DNA from: Streptomyces meridianus
GTDB lineage: Bacteria; Actinomycetota; Actinomycetes; Streptomycetales; Streptomycetaceae
Length of the DNA: 64,000 nucleotides
Assembly: GCF_023703325.1 (NCBI RefSeq)
Contig: NZ_JAMQGM010000001.1
Coordinates: 318,612-382,611 of the forward strand
Direction: 5' to 3'
Position numbers and translations under genes: made by a program. Below the pieces are notes generated by a model that was not told the DNA's origin, made no database searches, and was given only the letters and a program-made list of their open reading frames with translations. Position 1 is the first letter of the stretch. Each line of letters starts with the position of its first letter. Below, piece by piece: positions 35,177 through 43,208 of the stretch.

Positions 35177-35826
35177 ACGGGAGCAAGGGCGGCCGCGGTC
35201 GTCGCATCGTCCTGTGGCGGCACGGTCAGACGTCCTGGAACCTGGAGCGGCGTTTCCAGGGAACGACCGACATCGCCCTCACCGAGGACGGGATCAACCA
35301 GGCGCGGCGCTCCGCCCGGCTGCTGGCGGCCCTCGATCCCGACCAGATCATCGCCTCCGACCTGAGCCGGGCGGCGGACACCGCCGGGGAACTCGCGGTC
35401 ATCACCGGCCTGACGGTCTCGCACCACGAGGAACTGCGGGAGACTTACGCGGGAGAGTGGCAGGGGCTCACCCACGACGAGATCGTCGAACGGTACGGCG
35501 AGCAGTACGCGGCGTGGAAGCGCGGCGATCCGGTGCGGCGCGGCGGTGGTGAGCTGGAGACCGAGGTCGCCGACCGCGCGGCCCCCGTCGTCGGGCGCCA
35601 TGCGGACAAGCTGCCGGACGGCGGCACCCTCGTGGTGGTCAGCCACGGCGGCACGATCCGGACGACCATCGGCCGGCTGCTGGGCCTGGAGCCGGGAAGC
35701 TGGGAGGCGCTGGGCGGCCTCACCAACTGCTGCTGGTCGGTTCTGGGCGAGGGCGCCCGGGGCTGGCGGCTGCTCGAGCACAACGCCGGAACGCTGCCGG
35801 AGCCGGTGCTCGGCGACGACGACTGA
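35173..35826 (+). CDS. Histidine phosphatase family protein, apparent CTG start
   Basis: Phosphoglycerate-mutase-like phosphatase of about 217 aa. The catalytic RHG is at residues 16-18 (H17) and the second His is H158 in VVVSHGGTIR, with an Arg in LSRAADTA and Glu in YAGEWQGL completing the site. The domain is full length only if translation begins at CTG 35173, whose last two bases overlap the rsfS TGA (CTGA). GGGGAG at 35162-35167 is an ideal ribosome binding site for it. The first conventional start, GTG 35533, would delete the catalytic half. From memory such genes next to rsfS are annotated as phosphoglycerate mutase-like; the substrate is unknown. Confidence 0.85.
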   Translation: MNGSKGGRGRRIVLWRHGQTSWNLERRFQGTTDIALTEDGINQARRSARLLAALDPDQIIASDLSRAADTAGELAVITGLTVSHHEELRETYAGEWQGLTHDEIVERYGEQYAAWKRGDPVRRGGGELETEVADRAAPVVGRHADKLPDGGTLVVVSHGGTIRTTIGRLLGLEPGSWEALGGLTNCCWSVLGEGARGWRLLEHNAGTLPEPVLGDDD

Positions 35827-35856
35827 GCCGGTCCGGACCGGACTCGTGCGGGGCCC

Positions 35857-35879
35857 GGCCCGGATTTCGCATCCGGGCT
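35857..35879 (+). terminator. Terminator hairpin after the phosphatase gene
   Basis: GCCCGGAT (35858-35865) pairs with ATCCGGGC (35871-35878), with an extra G-T pair outside and a TTCGC loop. It ends the nadD-phosphatase string before the tRNA. Confidence 0.55.
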
Positions 35880-35941
35880 GGTCACCGGTTAAGCTTCTTC
35901 TCGTTCACAGCGCAGCGGTGAGAACCGCAAGCTGAGAGCGC

Positions 35942-36014
35942 GGGGCTATAGCTCAGTTGGTAGAGCGCCTGCATGGCATGCAGGAGGTCAGGAGTTCAAT
36001 TCTCCTTAGCTCCA
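35942..36014 (+). tRNA. tRNA-Ala (anticodon GGC)
   Basis: Full cloverleaf of 73 nt. The acceptor GGGGCTA pairs with TAGCTCC and includes the G3-U70 wobble that specifies alanine. The anticodon stem CCTGC/GCAGG encloses ATGGCAT, giving anticodon GGC. The T stem AGGAG/CTCCT encloses TTCAATT. CCA is not encoded. An identical copy lies at 38060-38132. Confidence 0.96.
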
Positions 36015-36142
36015 CAGTCTCGTTCGATCCCGTCTCCCGCTGAGGAGGCGGGATCGCTGCTTTCCGCGAAAGATGACGGTCGCACTGACCGCACACGCCG
36101 TGCCGTGACAGAATCGGACGGCCGAAGTGGAGGGAGAGCGTG

Positions 36143-36385
36143 ATGCCGACGAGCATCCTCGAGGGGGTCAACGACCTTCTCGATCTCGCCGAGGCACAGG
36201 GCTACGACTGGTTGCCGGAATACGCGCTCCGTTTCACCTCACCCGCCGAGGACGTCCGGAAGCAGGGACGTACGGCGGTCCTCCTCCAGTGCCCGGCCTG
36301 CCAGTCGTCGCATGTCGCCCAGGTGCTGGGTGACAACGGCGGGATCTCGTACGTGTGCACGGCCTGCGGCCACAGCTGGAGCTGA
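36143..36385 (+). CDS. Small zinc-ribbon protein
   Basis: The product is 80 aa from ATG 36143, with GGAGGGAGAG upstream; a GTG at 36140 is too close to that site. The N-terminal half is acidic/helical (MPTSILEGVNDLLDLAEAQG). The C-terminal half has two Cys pairs, CPAC and CTAC, spaced about 24 residues apart, forming a zinc ribbon that ends CGHSWS. The function is unknown; a nucleic-acid or protein-binding role is possible. Confidence 0.75.
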   Translation: MPTSILEGVNDLLDLAEAQGYDWLPEYALRFTSPAEDVRKQGRTAVLLQCPACQSSHVAQVLGDNGGISYVCTACGHSWS

Positions 36386-36388
36386 CAC

Positions 36389-36622
36389 ATGGGTGCACAC
36401 AGCCGGAAGTGCGACTGGTGCGGCAGCGGTACGCCCATCGTGCGTGACATGGAACCGCTCAACTGCGACTACCAGTACTGGTGCGAAGAATGCGCGCGGG
36501 CGCTGATCATAAAAGGCGACCCCATCGAGACCTATCGCGAACTCGACGGGGAGCCGATCTACGGCAGGCTCCTGGACGAGCACTGCACCCTCAAGCGTTT
36601 CTACTCGTTCGCCACAGCCTGA
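36389..36622 (+). CDS. Small double-CxxC protein
   Basis: The product is 77 aa and starts four bases after the previous zinc-ribbon gene, with GGAG at 36378-36381, so the two form an operon. Two pairs, CDWC and CEEC, suggest zinc binding in a fold like a short treble-clef or rubredoxin-like knuckle. A further Cys is near the end (HCTLKRFY). The 3' end overlaps the convergent glycosyltransferase gene by 32 bp. The function is unknown. Confidence 0.75.
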   Translation: MGAHSRKCDWCGSGTPIVRDMEPLNCDYQYWCEECARALIIKGDPIETYRELDGEPIYGRLLDEHCTLKRFYSFATA

Positions 36623-37871
36623 GCGAGAACCAGGCCGCCGCCAGGTACGCCACGCCGACGGCGGGATAGACCGCGGAACAGGCCAACTGCCACCAGTTCT
36701 GGTGCAGTTCGAGCCGCTGCGTTCCGCCGTGCGGCACCCACCACGGCACATAGCAGAAGAACGGCAGCGCTGTCGCGGCCGCCGCCCACCGGACCGGGGT
36801 GCCTCGCCCCGCCGCCTCCGACCCGATGAGCAGGACCAGCGGCACGCACCACACCCAGTGGTGCGTCCACGACACCGGGCTGACGAGCAGCGCGGTGACC
36901 GCGCAGCAGAGCACGGCCCGGGCGGGGCGTCGTGCGAGCAGGGCGGCGACGGCAACGCCCAGTCCGCACAGGGCCACCAGCAGCGCGAGCGCCCACCAGC
37001 TCGCCGGGTCGGGGTGATGCAGCAACCGGGCCGTGAGGCCGCGCAGGGACTGGTTCGCGGTGTCCTCCGCACGTCCGGCGCGCTCCGCGGCATAGAAGGT
37101 CGCCGTCCAGTAGCGCGCGGAGTCCCGCGGCAGGATCAGCCAGGCGACCGCGACGGTGGCGAAGAACGCCGCCGCGGCGCCGGCGGCCTTGCGCAGCAGT
37201 GGTTCGGGGGGACGTCCCGGAACGCCGTGCGGGTCGGCGCGGTGACGCCGCCTGCGTCCAACGGCCCCGGCCACGGCGAGGGCGACGGCGAAGAACGCGG
37301 GCGTGAGCTTGATGCCGGCGGCGACCCCGATGCCGACCCCGGCCCAGCGGTGGCCGTCGCGCCGGGTCATGTCCCAGAGCACGAGAACCGCGAGCAGCAG
37401 ATTGACCTGGCCGTAGCGCAGCGTCGTCCACACGGGTTCGCACCAGACGGCCGCGGCGGCGCAGAGAGCCGTCGGGCCGGGGGAGCGCGGCCTGGCCGGA
37501 CAGCCGGCCAGGCGCAGGGAGAGATGGACGAGGGCGACGAGCAGCGCCAGGTTCCCGGCCGTGGCGAGGGCGCGCATCCCGGGAACGCCGAGCAAGGTCA
37601 GCGGGGTGAACAGCAGGGCCGCGAACGGCGGGTAGGTGTTCGGCAGGCCGGCCTCGGTCGCGCGCATGGCGTACAGCTCGCCGCCGGTGCGGACGGTGCG
37701 GCCCTCGGCCCGGTAGACCATCAGGTCGATCATCGATACCCCGGCCGTCCGCTGGGCGACCCAGAACGCGGTGAAGGAGATCAGGCACAGCGTCAGGGCG
37801 AGGGCCGTCCGGCACCGTGCGGTGCGCAGGACGGGGAGGGCCGGGCCGGCCGGCGACTCCGATGCGGTCAC
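36591..37871 (-). CDS. Polytopic GT87-family (DUF2029) mannosyltransferase-like protein
   Basis: The product is 426 aa from a GTG at 37871, with GGAGG seven bases upstream (CCTCC at 37879-37883 on the plus strand). About ten transmembrane helices are present. Family features include an early acidic loop (SMIDLMVYRAEG), NTYPPFAALLFTP, and WTTLRYGQVNLLLAVLVLWDM. GT87 enzymes of mycobacteria use polyprenyl-phosphate-mannose to build lipomannan or related glycans on the outer face of the membrane. The role here is inferred from family only. Its 3' end overlaps the small Cys protein. Confidence 0.85.
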   Translation of the reverse strand: MTASESPAGPALPVLRTARCRTALALTLCLISFTAFWVAQRTAGVSMIDLMVYRAEGRTVRTGGELYAMRATEAGLPNTYPPFAALLFTPLTLLGVPGMRALATAGNLALLVALVHLSLRLAGCPARPRSPGPTALCAAAAVWCEPVWTTLRYGQVNLLLAVLVLWDMTRRDGHRWAGVGIGVAAGIKLTPAFFAVALAVAGAVGRRRRHRADPHGVPGRPPEPLLRKAAGAAAAFFATVAVAWLILPRDSARYWTATFYAAERAGRAEDTANQSLRGLTARLLHHPDPASWWALALLVALCGLGVAVAALLARRPARAVLCCAVTALLVSPVSWTHHWVWCVPLVLLIGSEAAGRGTPVRWAAAATALPFFCYVPWWVPHGGTQRLELHQNWWQLACSAVYPAVGVAYLAAAWFSLRLWRTSRNA

Positions 37872-37990
37872 GTGCGGGCCTCCAGACCGGGAACCATCGT
37901 CCGGCATTCGGGGCAAATAGGGCGCAGGAGGGTGACCTTACCTCTGCCGGTGGGACGGAGGTGGCGCCGTCGGGTGTCGCGGCAGAACGA

Positions 37991-38021
37991 TTTGGCGGAA
38001 CGGCGCGGGATCCGTGTAAGG
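37991..38021 (+). promoter_or_regulatory. Promoter of second tRNA-Ala
   Basis: TTGGCG (37991-37996) and TAAGGT (38016-38021) are spaced 19 bp. Transcription from about 38028 would precede the mature tRNA by about 30 nt. Confidence 0.5.
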
Positions 38022-38059
38022 TTGGCGATGTTGCCCCGGGAAGCCGGGCAGCGGAACGA

Positions 38060-38132
38060 GGGGCTATAGCTCAGTTGGTAGAGCGCCTGCATGGCATGCA
38101 GGAGGTCAGGAGTTCAATTCTCCTTAGCTCCA
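38060..38132 (+). tRNA. tRNA-Ala (anticodon GGC), second copy
   Basis: Identical over all 73 nt to 35942-36014, including the G3-U70 pair and anticodon GGC. CCA is not encoded. A terminator follows 38 bases downstream. Confidence 0.96.
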
Positions 38133-38170
38133 CGGAACGATCGCTCGGCGGTTGTTCACTCACTTCCCGG

Positions 38171-38203
38171 AACCCCGGTGGGCGTCAGCGCCCGACCGGG
38201 GTT
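38171..38203 (+). terminator. Terminator after second tRNA-Ala
   Basis: AACCCCGGT (38171-38179) pairs with ACCGGGGTT (38195-38203), and GGGCG/CGCCC nests inside with a TCAG loop. It ends in TTTCTG, a modest U-run. Confidence 0.75.
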
Positions 38204-38513
38204 TCTGCGTTGTGGCAGGTGGGTGGAGCCCGCGCTGTTTCACGACGCCTGGGTCTGCCGCTGCCCCGGCGCATGGCGGGCGGGGTCGCCGGGGCTCCTG
38301 CCGGGCCTGGCGGGGACGGGGTCGCCGGGGCGTCATGGCGGCCGGTCCGGCAGCGTGCCGGCGTGGCCGAACCCGGCGGATTTCCGGGCCACTTCGACAT
38401 CGCGCCGTTCCCTTTGGTCCGACGGCCCCACCGCGTCACGTCCGAAAATTCGTCGCCGCTCCACCGGCGGTGTGCCACTCTGGCTCATCTGCTCGTCGTT
38501 CCCGGAGGTTCGC
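38204..38513 (+). other. Non-coding stretch between tRNA and the DUF5302 gene
   Basis: No credible gene is seen in these 310 bp; open frames here lack family features and normal codon bias. A 15-bp direct repeat (CGGGGTCGCCGGGGC at 38281-38295 and 38317-38331) is the only internal structure noticed. Confidence 0.5.
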
Positions 38514-38696
38514 ATGACAGAGAAGTCGGAACAGATCGACAACGAGAACGACCTGAAGCGCAAGTTCCAGGAGGCTCTCGAGCGCAAGGGCCAAGGGGCC
38601 CAGGCGCGGAAGGCGCAGGAGCAGGGCCGGTTGAGGGTGGGAGCGATGCAGGGCCCCGCGGCGCGCAAGCGCACCTTCCGCCGCAAGTCGGGCTGA
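38514..38696 (+). CDS. DUF5302 family small basic protein
   Basis: The product is 60 aa from ATG 38514, with GGAGG at 38504-38508. It begins MTEKSEQIDNENDLKRKFQE and is highly charged and Lys/Arg-rich, with no membrane segment. It matches the DUF5302 pattern (DLKRKFQEALERK near the start and a basic RKRTFRRKSG end). These are common small actinobacterial proteins of unknown function. Confidence 0.8.
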   Translation: MTEKSEQIDNENDLKRKFQEALERKGQGAQARKAQEQGRLRVGAMQGPAARKRTFRRKSG

Positions 38697-38826
38697 CTCC
38701 GCCCGGGAGTCCCGGGCCGGACCCGTGGGCACGGCCGGGGCGCGGAGCGCCGGAGGTTGTCCGCACCCCCGGCCGTTGTCGCATCGAGGAGGGCGACGGC
38801 GGCCGGTGCGGACGGTTGCGCGAGGG

Positions 38827-39615
38827 TCAGGACGCCGTCCCGTCGATGCGTACGGATGCACCGTGCTCCTCGCCCGGGAGACGACTGCGCAGCTCCGCGA
38901 TCAGCGCTGACACCTGGTCGACCAGGTAGAAGTGCCCGCCCGGGAACACCTTCAGGTCGAACCCGCCCTCGGTGTGCCGCTGCCAGGCCCGGACCTCCGT
39001 CAGCAGGGCCCGCGGATCGTCGTCCCCGCCCAGGGCGGTGACCGGACAGCGCACGGACGCACCCGGGGAGCAGCGGTATCCCTCCACTGCGGCGTAGTCG
39101 CTGCGAACCGCAGGAAGGATCAGCTGCAGCAATTCGTCGTCAGCGAGCAAGGCTGCGTCAGTCCCGGCCAGCTCCCGCAGTTCGGCGACGATTTCGGCGT
39201 CGTCCCGGCCCCGCCGGCCGGTCCAAGGGATCGACGGAGCCGCCCGCCCGGAGGCGAACAGGCGCAGCGGGCTCAGACCGTCCGCCTCCATGCGACGGGC
39301 GACCTCGAAGGCGACGAGTGCGCCCATGCTGTGGCCGAACAGGGCGGTCGGCAGCTGCGACAGCAGTTTCTTCAGCGCGGCGTATGCCAGATCGGCGATG
39401 GTGGCGAGGTCGGTGGGGGCCTGCTCGGAGATCCGGTCCTGGCGGCCCGGGTACTGCACGGCCACGACCTCGGTGCCGGGGGCAAGCCGGGCCGACAGCG
39501 GATGGAAGAAGCTCGCCGCACCGCCGGCGTGCGGGAAGCACACGAGACGGGCCGTGGCGCCCCGTCCCGGGTGGTAGCGCCGGCCCCACCGGGCCTCGTC
39601 GGTAGCCGCTCTCAT
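38827..39615 (-). CDS. Type II thioesterase (alpha/beta hydrolase)
   Basis: The product is 262 aa from ATG 39615, with GGGGGGAAG upstream on the minus strand. Family motifs: LVCFPHAGGAASFF, nucleophile S96 in GHSMGA, the acid in GGDDDPRA (near 198-200), and H228 in GGHFYLVD. Stand-alone type II thioesterases remove misprimed acyl or aminoacyl groups from PKS/NRPS carrier proteins. No such megasynthase lies in this window, so this is an orphan and must act on distant enzymes or have another role. It is divergent from the leuS leader. Confidence 0.92.
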   Translation of the reverse strand: MRAATDEARWGRRYHPGRGATARLVCFPHAGGAASFFHPLSARLAPGTEVVAVQYPGRQDRISEQAPTDLATIADLAYAALKKLLSQLPTALFGHSMGALVAFEVARRMEADGLSPLRLFASGRAAPSIPWTGRRGRDDAEIVAELRELAGTDAALLADDELLQLILPAVRSDYAAVEGYRCSPGASVRCPVTALGGDDDPRALLTEVRAWQRHTEGGFDLKVFPGGHFYLVDQVSALIAELRSRLPGEEHGASVRIDGTAS

Positions 39616-39950
39616 GCTTCCCCCCAGGGGTTGCCGGGCCCTGAGCGTCAGGGGCCTGCCTGTCGTCCGTGCCGCCGCGGTCGGAGTCCCGGGCGGGCGG
39701 CGTCACCTCGGGCCGGCCGGAGCGCGGCCGACCGCCGACGGTGACCCGGCACCCACCCTAAGCAGCGCCGGCGTCCGGCAAGCAGTGCTCGGGAAAAGCG
39801 AGTTGGATGCTCGTCGCGGAGGAGACAGCGGGCCGCAGCGGCGGGCGGGCCCGTCCGGCAGCGGCCGCAGTGCGGCGGGGTGCGTCTGTCCCGTCAGTGG
39901 GGCGGTGTCCGCCCTCCGGCCGCTCCGAGCGGCCGGAAGGCACCCTGCGG
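39616..39950. other. Divergent intergenic region, thioesterase/leuS leader
   Basis: No gene is seen in these 335 bp. A hairpin (TCCGGCCGC at 39915-39923 with GCGGCCGGA at 39929-39937) sits just upstream of the probable leuS promoter and might be an operator or a terminator. Nothing else is clear. Confidence 0.4.
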
Positions 39951-39962
39951 TACCCTGACGCC

Positions 39963-40001
39963 ATGCGTGCCGTACGCCTTCTGCTTAGCGGGCCGCGCTG
40001 A
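39963..40001 (+). CDS. leuS leader peptide (MRAVRLLLSGPR)
   Basis: A 12-codon reading frame with three consecutive Leu codons (CTT CTG CTT) in the middle. CTT is a rare codon in such GC-rich genomes, which fits a stalling role. It starts at the apparent transcription start, so it is probably leaderless. A terminator hairpin follows 44 bases after its stop. It would sense leucyl-tRNA charging and control leuS. Confidence 0.8.
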   Translation: MRAVRLLLSGPR

Positions 40002-40045
40002 TCAGTCCCGACGGGTGACGAACCCGGTCGGAGTCGGCGCGGCTT

Positions 40046-40070
40046 CCCCTCCTGTGCGAGGGGTCTTTTT
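40046..40070 (+). terminator. Attenuator terminator in leuS leader
   Basis: A six-bp GC stem (CCCCTC with GAGGGG) and a 6-nt loop are followed by TCTTTTT. It is the only hairpin in the window with a real U-run. It lies 73 bases before the leuS ATG, so it must be conditional. Confidence 0.85.
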
Positions 40071-40142
40071 GTTTGAGGACGAATCCGCGAACAAGAGCCC
40101 GATGCCCGCAGGCACGAGACGATCGATGGAGCTTTGAGGACG

Positions 40143-43010
40143 ATGAGCGAGACCAATTCCGCCGCCGAGTCGGCCGCGCCGCACCGCTACACGGCCGTGA
40201 CGGCCGCCGACATCGAGGCACGCTGGCAGGACTTCTGGGAGGCCGACGGCACCTACGAGGCGCCGAACCCGCGCGGCGCCCTGGAAGGGTCCGCGGAGAT
40301 CGCCGCCCGGCCGAAGAAGTACATCATGGACATGTTCCCGTACCCCTCGGGTGCGGGACTGCACGTCGGGCACCCGCTGGGCTACATCGCCACCGACGTC
40401 TACGCCCGGTTCAACCGCATGACCGGCCACAACGTGCTGCACACCCTGGGCTTCGACGCCTTCGGCCTGCCCGCCGAGCAGTACGCCGTGCAGACCGGCA
40501 CGCATCCCCGGGTGAGCACCGAGACGAACATCGAGAACATGCAGCGGCAACTGCGCCGGCTGGGACTGGGCCACGACACGCGGCGGTCGTTCGCGACGAT
40601 CGACCCCGGCTACTACAAGTGGACCCAGTGGATCTTCCTGCAGATCTTCAACTCCTGGTACGACCCCGAGGCGGACCGGGCCCGTCCGATCGACACGCTG
40701 GCCGAGCAGTTCGCCTCCGGCGCCCGCCCCACCCCCGACGGCCGGCCCTGGGACGAGCTGACCGCCGCCGAGCGCGCCGACGTCCTGGGCGGCTACCGGC
40801 TGGCGTACGCCTCCGACTCGCCGGTCAACTGGTGCCCGGGGCTGGGCACCGTGCTGGCCAACGAAGAGGTCACCGCCGACGGCCGCTCCGAGCGCGGCAA
40901 CTTCCCCGTCTTCAAGGCGAAGCTGCGCCAGTGGCAGATGCGCATCACCGCCTACGCCGACCGGCTGCTGAACGACCTGGACGCACTGGACTGGCCGGAC
41001 GCCATCAAGCTGCAGCAGCGCAACTGGATCGGCCGCTCCGAGGGCGCGCGCGTGCACTTCCCGGTCGACGGCGACAAGAAGATCACCGTGTTCACGACCC
41101 GCCAGGACACCCTGTTCGGTGCGACGTACATGGTCCTGGCGCCCGAGCACCCGCTGGTCGAGGACATCGTCCCGGACGCCTGGCCGGAGGGTACCCACGG
41201 CGTGTGGACCGGCGGCCACGCCACGCCCGCCGAGGCCGTCGCCGAATACCGCAAGCAGGCGGCGTCCAAGTCCGACGTCGAGCGACAGGCCGAGGCCAAG
41301 GACAAGACCGGTGTGTTCACGGGCGCGTTCGCGACCAACCCGGTCAGCGGCGAGGCCGTCCCGGTCTTCATCGCCGACTACGTGCTGATGGGCTACGGCA
41401 CCGGCGCGATCATGGCCGTCCCGGCCCACGACAGCCGGGACTTCGCCTTCGCCCGTGCCTTCGAGCTGCCCATGCGCTGCGTCGTGGAGCCGAGCGACGG
41501 CCGGGGCACCGACCCGGATGCCTGGGACGACGCCTTCGCCTCCTACGAAGCGAAGATCGTCAACTCCGCGAGTGACGCCGTCTCACTGGACGGGCTGGGG
41601 GTCGTCGAGGCGAAGGCCCGGATCACCGAGTGGCTGGCCACCGAGGGTATCGGCGAGGGCACCGTCAACTACCGTCTGCGCGACTGGCTGTTCAGCCGTC
41701 AGCGCTACTGGGGCGAGCCCTTCCCCATCGTCTACGACGAGGAGGGCGTCGCCCACGCGCTGCCCGAGGAGATGCTGCCCGTCGAACTGCCCGAGGTCGA
41801 CGACTACTCGCCGCGCACCTTCGACCCGGACGACGCCGACACCTCGCCGGAGACACCTCTGTCCCGCAACGAGGACTGGGTCACCGTCGAACTGGACCTG
41901 GGCGACGGGGTCCGCCGCTACCGCCGCGAGACCAACACCATGCCCAACTGGGCCGGTTCCTGCTGGTACGAGCTGCGCTACCTGGACCCGTCCAACACCG
42001 GGCAGCTGGTCGACCCCGCCGTCGAGCAGTACTGGATGGGACCGCGCGACGGGCAGCCCGCGGGGGGCGTCGACCTGTACGTCGGCGGCGCCGAACACGC
42101 CGTCCTGCACCTGCTGTACGCGCGGTTCTGGCACAAGGTGCTGTACGACCTGGGCCACATCTCGTCCTTCGAGCCGTTCCACAAGCTGTACAACCAGGGC
42201 ATGATCCAGGCCTACGTCTACCGGGACGCGCGCGGCATCGCCGTGCCGGCCGCCGAGGTCGAGGAGCAGGACGGGAAGTACTTCCACAACGGCGAGCAGG
42301 TCACCCGGCTGCTGGGCAAGATGGGCAAGTCCCTGAAGAACGCCGTCACCCCGGACGAGATCTGCGCCGAGTACGGTGCCGACACGCTGCGCCTGTACGA
42401 GATGGCGATGGGGCCGCTGGACGTCTCCCGCCCGTGGGACACCCGCGCGGTCGTGGGCCAGTACCGGCTGCTGCAGCGGATGTGGCGGAACATCGTCGAC
42501 GAGAGCAGCGGCGAGACCACCGTCACCGACGCCGAGCCCGACGAGGCCACACTGCGGGCGCTGCACAAGGCGATCGACGGCGTCACCCAGGACCTGGAGG
42601 GGCTGCGCTTCAACACGGCCATCGCCAAGGTCACCGAGCTGAACAACCACCTGACCAAGGCGGGCGGCGCTGTTCCGAAGTCGGTCGCGGAGCGTCTGGT
42701 GCTGCTGATCGCGCCGCTGGCACCGCACATCGCCGAGGAGCTGTGGCACCGGCTGGGGCACACCTCGACCGTCGTGCACGAGTCGTTCCCCGTGGCCGAT
42801 CCCGCGTACGTGCAGGACGAGACCGTCACCTGTGTCGTCCAGATCAAGGGCAAGGTCCGGGCCCGGCTGGAGGTCTCCCCGTCGATCACCGACGCCGATC
42901 TGGAGCAGCTGGCGCTGGGCGAGGGCGCAGTGCAGGCCGCCCTGGGCGGCGCGGACATCCGCAAGGTGATCGTCCGGGCGCCGAAGCTGGTCAACATCGT
43001 GCCGGCGTAG
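40143..43010 (+). CDS. leuS: Leucyl-tRNA synthetase (LeuS)
   Basis: Class Ia synthetase, 955 aa from ATG 40143; a TTG at 40134 would add three residues. The HIGH-type motif is HVGH at 74-77. The KMSKS motif is KMGKS at 726-730, a variant I recall as normal for actinobacterial LeuS. The editing domain lies between (for example [19 protein letters not shown] and [17 protein letters not shown]). Anticodon-binding and C-terminal domains are complete. Expression is likely controlled by the upstream leader peptide and attenuator. Confidence 0.97.
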   Translation: MSETNSAAESAAPHRYTAVTAADIEARWQDFWEADGTYEAPNPRGALEGSAEIAARPKKYIMDMFPYPSGAGLHVGHPLGYIATDVYARFNRMTGHNVLHTLGFDAFGLPAEQYAVQTGTHPRVSTETNIENMQRQLRRLGLGHDTRRSFATIDPGYYKWTQWIFLQIFNSWYDPEADRARPIDTLAEQFASGARPTPDGRPWDELTAAERADVLGGYRLAYASDSPVNWCPGLGTVLANEEVTADGRSERGNFPVFKAKLRQWQMRITAYADRLLNDLDALDWPDAIKLQQRNWIGRSEGARVHFPVDGDKKITVFTTRQDTLFGATYMVLAPEHPLVEDIVPDAWPEGTHGVWTGGHATPAEAVAEYRKQAASKSDVERQAEAKDKTGVFTGAFATNPVSGEAVPVFIADYVLMGYGTGAIMAVPAHDSRDFAFARAFELPMRCVVEPSDGRGTDPDAWDDAFASYEAKIVNSASDAVSLDGLGVVEAKARITEWLATEGIGEGTVNYRLRDWLFSRQRYWGEPFPIVYDEEGVAHALPEEMLPVELPEVDDYSPRTFDPDDADTSPETPLSRNEDWVTVELDLGDGVRRYRRETNTMPNWAGSCWYELRYLDPSNTGQLVDPAVEQYWMGPRDGQPAGGVDLYVGGAEHAVLHLLYARFWHKVLYDLGHISSFEPFHKLYNQGMIQAYVYRDARGIAVPAAEVEEQDGKYFHNGEQVTRLLGKMGKSLKNAVTPDEICAEYGADTLRLYEMAMGPLDVSRPWDTRAVVGQYRLLQRMWRNIVDESSGETTVTDAEPDEATLRALHKAIDGVTQDLEGLRFNTAIAKVTELNNHLTKAGGAVPKSVAERLVLLIAPLAPHIAEELWHRLGHTSTVVHESFPVADPAYVQDETVTCVVQIKGKVRARLEVSPSITDADLEQLALGEGAVQAALGGADIRKVIVRAPKLVNIVPA

Positions 43011-43037
43011 TCCGGCGGCGCGCCGGGGACACCTAGT

Positions 43038-43078
43038 GGGCCGGCCGCGGGGACACCGAGGGAACCCGCGGCCGGCCC
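43038..43078 (+). terminator. leuS terminator
   Basis: A 14-bp perfect stem (43038-43051 with 43065-43078) with a 13-nt loop lies 28 bases after the leuS stop. Confidence 0.75.
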
Positions 43079-43208
43079 GGGCCGTTTACGGTGGAAGAGC
43101 CCGGCGGCCCCGGTGGATGCGTGCGCACCTGCACGACAGCCCGAGGGCCGGAGGAGCCGGACCGCGACCGACGACAGTCCGAGGGGACCGGACGAAGGAG
43201 GAGCAGCC

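Larger units (their letters stand above)
39951..40142 (+). promoter_or_regulatory. leuS leader with Leu-codon attenuator
   Basis: TACCCT (39951-39956) is a -10-like box six bases before the leader-peptide ATG. After the leader peptide come CGGGT (40012-40016)/ACCCG (40022-40026), and GCGCGGC (40037-40043), which can pair back to GCCGCGC (39992-39998) at the leader stop. Last is the hairpin CCCCTC (40046-40051)/GAGGGG (40058-40063), followed by TCTTTTT. This is the classic layout of transcription attenuation by ribosome stalling at Leu codons. The switch itself is inferred. Confidence 0.75.

Noticed and set aside
35942..38132. tRNA copies as integrative-element attachment sites (attL/attR)
   Set aside because: Both copies are complete tRNAs rather than a tRNA plus a 3' fragment, and there is no integrase or phage gene between them.
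38091..38696. A 201-codon frame beginning inside the second tRNA-Ala and ending with the DUF5302 gene
   Set aside because: It begins within a tRNA and crosses its terminator. Only the last 60 codons, after a strong ribosome binding site, look like a gene.
39951..40142. T-box riboswitch upstream of leuS
   Set aside because: No T-box conserved sequence or specifier-loop layout is visible; the short Leu-codon frame explains the terminator better.
40134..40142. TTG start for leuS at 40134
   Set aside because: It would add only three residues and place GAGGA inside the coding sequence. ATG 40143 is the simpler start.
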